Shown here: positions 61,058 to 64,000 of the stretch, in pieces
Position numbering within the stretch: position 1 is the first letter of the stretch
Layout: each line of letters begins with the position of its first letter
Source: Bacteroidota bacterium
GTDB lineage: Bacteria; Bacteroidota; Bacteroidia; AKYH767-A; 2013-40CM-41-45
Length of the DNA: 64,000 bases
Direction of reading: 5' to 3'
NCBI GenBank assembly: GCA_003389385.1
Contig: QQVM01000002.1
Location: 1 to 64,000 of the forward strand
The notes under the pieces: model-generated
What the model saw: the letters and a program-made list of their open reading frames with translations, nothing else
Told to the model about the DNA's origin: nothing
Database searches by the model: none
Translations under genes and position numbers: made by a program

Positions 61058-61086
61058 TTGGATAATCCTAAAAGAGTTTAAATTTG
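61058..61086 (+). promoter_or_regulatory. Two-box promoter of rsmG ending 3 bases before the ATG
   Basis: TTG (61058-61060), 18-base spacer, TAAATTTG (61079-61086). The ATG is at 61090, so a transcript from this promoter would be leaderless. Confidence 0.6.
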
Positions 61087-61089
61087 CAT

Positions 61090-61734
61090 ATGACCGGTGC
61101 CGGAATTATCGAACATTACTTTCCTAATCTTAACTCTCTTCAAAAGTCTCGCTTTGATGCTTTGTTACCTCTTTATAAAGAGTGGAACGAAAAGATCAAT
61201 GTAATTTCACGGAAAGACATTGAGTCATTGTATGTGCATCATGTCCTGCATTCCCTGAGCATTTTAAAAGTAATATCATTCATGCCGGGAACCAAGATTC
61301 TGGACGCAGGAACCGGAGGCGGTTTTCCGGGTATTCCGCTTGCCATCATGCAGGAAGAATGCGAGTTTCATCTGGTGGATTCTATCGGTAAAAAAATCAC
61401 CGTCGTGAATGAAATCAGCAAAGCATTGAATCTGGAAAATGTAAAAGCCGAGAAAGCCAGGATGGAAACACTTTCTCCCGGTTACGATTTTGTTGTGAGC
61501 AGGGCCGTGAGCAGATTGAAAGAAATTTATTCATGGACATCCGGACTCATAAGAAAGAAAGGGTTCAATGAAAAGTCAAACGGTATAATTTGTCTGAAAG
61601 GAGGAGATCTCAGTGAAGAGATCAGTGAACTCGGAAGGAAGAAGGTGGAAGTGACAGAGCTAAAACAATTTTTTTCCGAAGACTTTTTGGACACAAAGAA
61701 GATTGTATATGTACCTTTGACTGATAAATCATGA
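61090..61734 (+). CDS. rsmG: 16S rRNA m7G527 methyltransferase RsmG
   Basis: A 214-residue SAM-dependent enzyme that methylates G527 of 16S rRNA. 'DAGTGGGFPGIPLAIM' is the SAM-binding loop, 'LVDSIGKKITVVNEI' the next strand with its acidic residue, and 'VVSRAVSRLKEIYSW' the conserved substrate-binding motif. The ATG at 61090 (MTGAGIIEHYF) is chosen; a TTG six bases upstream lies inside the promoter. It overlaps the SdpI-like gene by ATGA. Confidence 0.95.
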   Translation: MTGAGIIEHYFPNLNSLQKSRFDALLPLYKEWNEKINVISRKDIESLYVHHVLHSLSILKVISFMPGTKILDAGTGGGFPGIPLAIMQEECEFHLVDSIGKKITVVNEISKALNLENVKAEKARMETLSPGYDFVVSRAVSRLKEIYSWTSGLIRKKGFNEKSNGIICLKGGDLSEEISELGRKKVEVTELKQFFSEDFLDTKKIVYVPLTDKS

Positions 61735-62084
61735 GTACGATACAGATCAATTCAGCTGTCATCGTTTTACCCTTGGTCGGGCTGATTTTCCTGTTGGCCG
61801 GTCTAATCATGAGAAAGTCTCCTCCTCCGAAAGTAAATTACATCTACGGTTACCGCACACGGAGATCCATGCGCGACCAGCAAAGCTGGGAAGAAGGCAA
61901 CCGCGTTTCTGCCATCCTGATGATTCGTTACGGAATGTGCATGATTGTTTTCGGACTTGTTGCTACCATCGTTCCATTGACCGAAATAAGCTCAATAATT
62001 GCAGCGCTTTTTATAGTGCTGGTCTTTACTTTCATGGTCTTTGTTAAAACAGAAAGACATCTGAAAAGGAAATTTGGGAAATAG
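61731..62084 (+). CDS. SdpI-family-like membrane protein
   Basis: A 117-residue protein with three hydrophobic helices (about 8-27, 62-80 and 85-107). 'NYIYGYRTRRSMRDQQSWEEGNRVSA' between helix 1 and 2 is the SdpI signature (YGYRTxxSM...W..AN). SdpI proteins are immunity or signalling proteins against a toxic peptide in Bacillus, but most members have no known role. Coupled to rsmG through an ATGA overlap; no toxin gene is adjacent. Confidence 0.82.
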   Translation: MSTIQINSAVIVLPLVGLIFLLAGLIMRKSPPPKVNYIYGYRTRRSMRDQQSWEEGNRVSAILMIRYGMCMIVFGLVATIVPLTEISSIIAALFIVLVFTFMVFVKTERHLKRKFGK

Positions 62085-62182
62085 AGGAGGCACTTAGTTA
62101 TCATTCTGATTATTAGTGATTTAATGCCAATGGAAGGCAAGGCAAATTTTCAGGAAAAATAAAAAAAATGCAATATTTGCTT

Positions 62183-62211
62183 TTGTAAAAAGGAAAATAA
62201 GTATACCTTTG
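62183..62211 (+). promoter_or_regulatory. Two-box promoter of rpmH
   Basis: TTG (62183-62185), 18-base spacer, TACCTTTG (62204-62211), 35 bases before the rpmH ATG. Confidence 0.7.
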
Positions 62212-62246
62212 CCGTCCCGATTTTGAGATAAAATACTTAAATTACA

Positions 62247-62402
62247 ATGAAAAGGACATTTCAGCCATCAAACAGGAGAAGAAAGAACAAGCATGGTTTT
62301 CGTGAGCGCATGAGCACTGCCAACGGAAGAAGGGTTCTGGCAGCCCGTCGCAAACGCGGACGTAAAGTGCTGACCGTGTCCGACGCCATGAAAGGAAAAT
62401 AA
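62247..62402 (+). CDS. rpmH: 50S ribosomal protein L34
   Basis: A 51-residue very basic protein beginning [18 protein letters not shown], followed by '[19 protein letters not shown]' and a tail '[12 protein letters not shown]'. This is the full L34 signature. The leader is A/T-rich with no Shine-Dalgarno sequence. A two-box promoter lies upstream and a strong hairpin terminator downstream, so it forms a single-gene transcript. rnpA, usually next to rpmH, does not follow it. Confidence 0.98.
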   Translation: MKRTFQPSNRRRKNKHGFRERMSTANGRRVLAARRKRGRKVLTVSDAMKGK

Positions 62403-62423
62403 TTGAATCATATCAATTTAATA

Positions 62424-62451
62424 TGCCTGCTCAAAGCAGGCATTTTTTTTA
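62424..62451. terminator. Terminator hairpin shared by rpmH and the convergent hydrolase gene
   Basis: TGCCTGCT, loop CAA, AGCAGGCA, then nine Ts on the plus strand. It overlaps the stop codon region of the minus-strand gene. On the minus strand the trailing sequence has only a short T run. Confidence 0.9.
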
Positions 62452-63291
62452 TCCCTCATCGAGCCACTGTACATATTCACCTGCCAGACTTGCTTTCATG
62501 AGATTATGTCCAGTATTTAATTCTTTGACCCTTATCTCAGCTTTGGTTTTTTTTCTGAACTGATCGGCGAAAGAAGCAGGAATGATTGTGTCGAATTTTC
62601 CGAAAAATATTGTAATCTGGATATTGTGCCTGCTTAAGACAGATTTAATTTCCGGGTAAACCGGCAGAATGTTCCTGAATATCATCCAGACATTATACAC
62701 CTTCCTGCGCTTTTCGGGAGTGTCGAAATTGGCCAGCGCGAACTTGTATTGTTTTTCTTTTAGCAGTCCTGTGGCTCTGATAAACCGCGCGATTCTGAAA
62801 AACCTGTTTGGTTTTTTAATCACTCTTTTGAACAAGTATTTTCCGAAATAGGTGTGAGTGATGAACAAATACCATTTGCTTATGACCAGTCCGTCTGGTG
62901 CCAGCAATAGAATTCTGTCAATTCGCTCCGCAAACTTTGGCAGAAGATCAAGAATAATTCTTCCTCCGAGGCTGAATCCAAGCATGGAAAATCTTTCGCA
63001 TTTTATTTCCTCTAAAAGTTTCTTAAAAAAAATGATGAGATCCTCAGAGTTGAAATTCAATGCGGCGCCGTCATTCAAAGGTTTGCTTTTGCCATGATAG
63101 AAAAGGTTCAGTGCTATGATTGTGTACCTGTTTCCGAATGCATTTTCAAATATCCTGAAATCATCAGCGTCATTATCGAAGCCATGCCATGCGAAGAGCA
63201 CTTCGGGTCCATTCCCGAATTTGAAATACTCCCATTCGTAATCTCCGCTTCTTAATATCATTCCATGTTCAAATAAAGGGCAAATAAACAC
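62449..63291 (-). CDS. Alpha/beta hydrolase
   Basis: A 280-residue alpha/beta-hydrolase-fold protein. The nucleophile elbow is 'GFSLGG' (Ser), the acid is in 'FFGKFDTIIP', and the His in 'ELNTGHNLMKA'; the oxyanion region is 'LFAWHGFDNDADDF'. A later start, MILRSGDYEWEYFKFG at codon 11, is equally possible and fits the fold better. The substrate (ester, lactone or other) cannot be assigned. It is convergent with rpmH and divergent from carB. Confidence 0.85.
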   Translation of the reverse strand: MFICPLFEHGMILRSGDYEWEYFKFGNGPEVLFAWHGFDNDADDFRIFENAFGNRYTIIALNLFYHGKSKPLNDGAALNFNSEDLIIFFKKLLEEIKCERFSMLGFSLGGRIILDLLPKFAERIDRILLLAPDGLVISKWYLFITHTYFGKYLFKRVIKKPNRFFRIARFIRATGLLKEKQYKFALANFDTPEKRRKVYNVWMIFRNILPVYPEIKSVLSRHNIQITIFFGKFDTIIPASFADQFRKKTKAEIRVKELNTGHNLMKASLAGEYVQWLDEG

Positions 63292-63365
63292 TTAAATGAC
63301 CGATTTTTTAACAAGATTCTTCCTCCTTGTTCATGATTTTTTCCTGTCAGAAAGATGAAAAGCCC

Positions 63366-63373
63366 TAACTTTG
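63366..63373 (+). promoter_or_regulatory. -7 box (TAACTTTG) of carB
   Basis: TAACTTTG fits TAnnTTTG, 29 bases before the ATG. The -33 region reads TTCCTG, a weak match. Confidence 0.5.
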
Positions 63374-63402
63374 CGCCGGCTTTCAACTCTAACATATTCC
63401 TT

Positions 63403-64000
63403 ATGCCTCGTGATAATTCCATCAAGTCAGTACTTATAATAGGATCCGGTCCAATTGTCATCGGGCAGGCATGCGAATTCGATTATTCCGGTTCGCAGGC
63501 ATCCAGAAGCCTGAAAGAAGAAGGCATTGAAGTCACGCTGATCAATTCGAATCCTGCCACCATCATGACGGATTCGGTGACGGCTGATAATATCTATCTG
63601 AAGCCACTGACCAAAAAATCCATCATCAGCATATTGGAGAAGCATAAGATTGACGCGGTGTTGCCGACGATGGGAGGGCAGACTGCGCTCAATCTCGCCA
63701 TCGATTGTCAGAAGGCAGGGATTTGGGACAAATACGGAGTGAAGATTATCGGTGTTGACATCAATGCAATTCACACCACTGAAGACCGTGAGAAATTCCG
63801 GCTTCGCATGCTGGAACTTGGCGCCGGAGTTTGCAAAGGCAGGACCGCTACTTCATTTCTCGAAGGAAAAGAGATTGCGCAGGAGATCGGCTTTCCGTTG
63901 GTGATCAGGCCTTCCTTTACACTTGGCGGTAGTGGAGGCGGGTTTGTTTATACGCGTGATGAATTTGATGCTGCATTAAACCGCGGGCTTCACGCCTCTC
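63403..64000 (+). CDS. carB: Carbamoyl-phosphate synthase large subunit (N-terminal part)
   Basis: The reading frame begins at the ATG and runs to the window edge (199 complete codons). 'KSVLIIGSGPIVIGQACEFDYSGSQA' is the ATP-grasp opening of CarB, followed by 'TLINSNPATIMTD', 'PTMGGQTALNLA', 'TEDREKF' and 'PLVIRPSFTLGGSGGGF'. CarB with the small subunit makes carbamoyl phosphate from glutamine, bicarbonate and 2 ATP for arginine and pyrimidine synthesis. The C-terminal 80 percent lies outside the window; no carA gene precedes it here. Confidence 0.96.
   Translation, partial: MPRDNSIKSVLIIGSGPIVIGQACEFDYSGSQASRSLKEEGIEVTLINSNPATIMTDSVTADNIYLKPLTKKSIISILEKHKIDAVLPTMGGQTALNLAIDCQKAGIWDKYGVKIIGVDINAIHTTEDREKFRLRMLELGAGVCKGRTATSFLEGKEIAQEIGFPLVIRPSFTLGGSGGGFVYTRDEFDAALNRGLHAS

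Larger units (their letters stand above)
60608..61089. other. Non-coding stretch with palindromic element and rsmG promoter
   Basis: 482 bases with no supported gene. The middle part carries the multi-palindrome element (60778-60896); the right end carries the rsmG promoter. Translated frames here give a 'LPAGRQG' string that comes from the palindrome and is not a protein. Confidence 0.6.

Noticed and set aside
61731-62084. SdpI-like protein as the immunity half of a toxin system
   Set aside because: No SdpA, SdpB or SdpC-like gene adjoins it; the neighbours are rsmG and rpmH.
1-64000. tRNA, rRNA, CRISPR, prophage and insertion sequence
   Set aside because: Intergenic regions were read for tRNA-like cloverleafs, direct-repeat arrays, transposase or integrase motifs and phage genes; none was found. 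A covariance-model search was not possible here.

Overview
This window is a chromosomal segment of a member of the Bacteroidota. The evidence is consistent. At least seven genes encode secreted proteins ending in type IX secretion (T9SS) sorting domains of type A or type B. Several promoters fit the Bacteroidota sigma consensus TTG-N18/19-TAnnTTTG, and A/T-rich leaders often replace Shine-Dalgarno sites. Lineage-typical families are present: fused 2-oxoacid dehydrogenase E1 alpha/beta, IcmF, DUF4199-, TM2-, DUF2752- and DUF4870-like membrane proteins, and a PHM-like copper monooxygenase with a haem domain. I cannot place it more precisely. I see no tRNA, rRNA, CRISPR array, prophage or intact insertion sequence.

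Layout. 1-2325 is the 3' end of a large repeat-bearing surface protein. 2.5-8.1 kb holds a DUF4199-like protein, a Nudix hydrolase, an RlpA-like protein with a partner, murQ and the E1 fusion. 8.3-9.2 kb is a copper-handling pair (YHS-like lipoprotein plus SCO). 9.5-13.4 kb is a giant subtilase. 13.4-19.1 kb carries ubiA-like, ettA, hisS and hutH. 19.2-23.5 kb is a 1435-residue T9SS type B surface protein. 23.6-30.1 kb has a DUF1801 gene interrupted by a stop codon, a fatty-acid hydroxylase, a beta-helix protein and a tight four-gene membrane/M48 operon. 30.3-33.1 kb has a secreted cupredoxin, a LigB-type dioxygenase, a TonB-C protein and efp. 33.3-42 kb is a run of plus-strand genes (rRNA methyltransferase, L,D-transpeptidase, a membrane methyltransferase, valS, a putative aminopeptidase, a HEAT-like protein). 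42-50 kb has a TMTC-like TPR membrane protein, icmF and a second type B protein. 50.2-53.5 kb has an AlkD-like protein, the haem/copper monooxygenase and a CtlX-like hydrolase. 53.5-54.5 kb is mostly non-coding, with palindromic repeats and one 58-residue membrane protein. 54.5-64 kb has a secreted PQQ-type sugar dehydrogenase, an LptF/G permease, tgt, a glycosyltransferase overlapping a sigma factor gene, a palindromic repeat element, rsmG, an SdpI-like protein, rpmH, a hydrolase and the start of carB.

Most of the window is core metabolism and translation interspersed with single T9SS cargo genes, not one dedicated accessory island. Three loci share a copper theme: YHS-like/SCO, cupredoxin, and PHM-like monooxygenase. 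The observations I would check first are a Tgt lacking all three zinc cysteines, an EF-P with asparagine at the modified-lysine position, a cluster of TTTGCAAA sites with nested palindromes before ettA, promoters that end 3-6 nt from start codons, the stop codon in the DUF1801 gene, and the multi-palindrome element before rsmG. I found no clear new multi-gene defence or mobile system.
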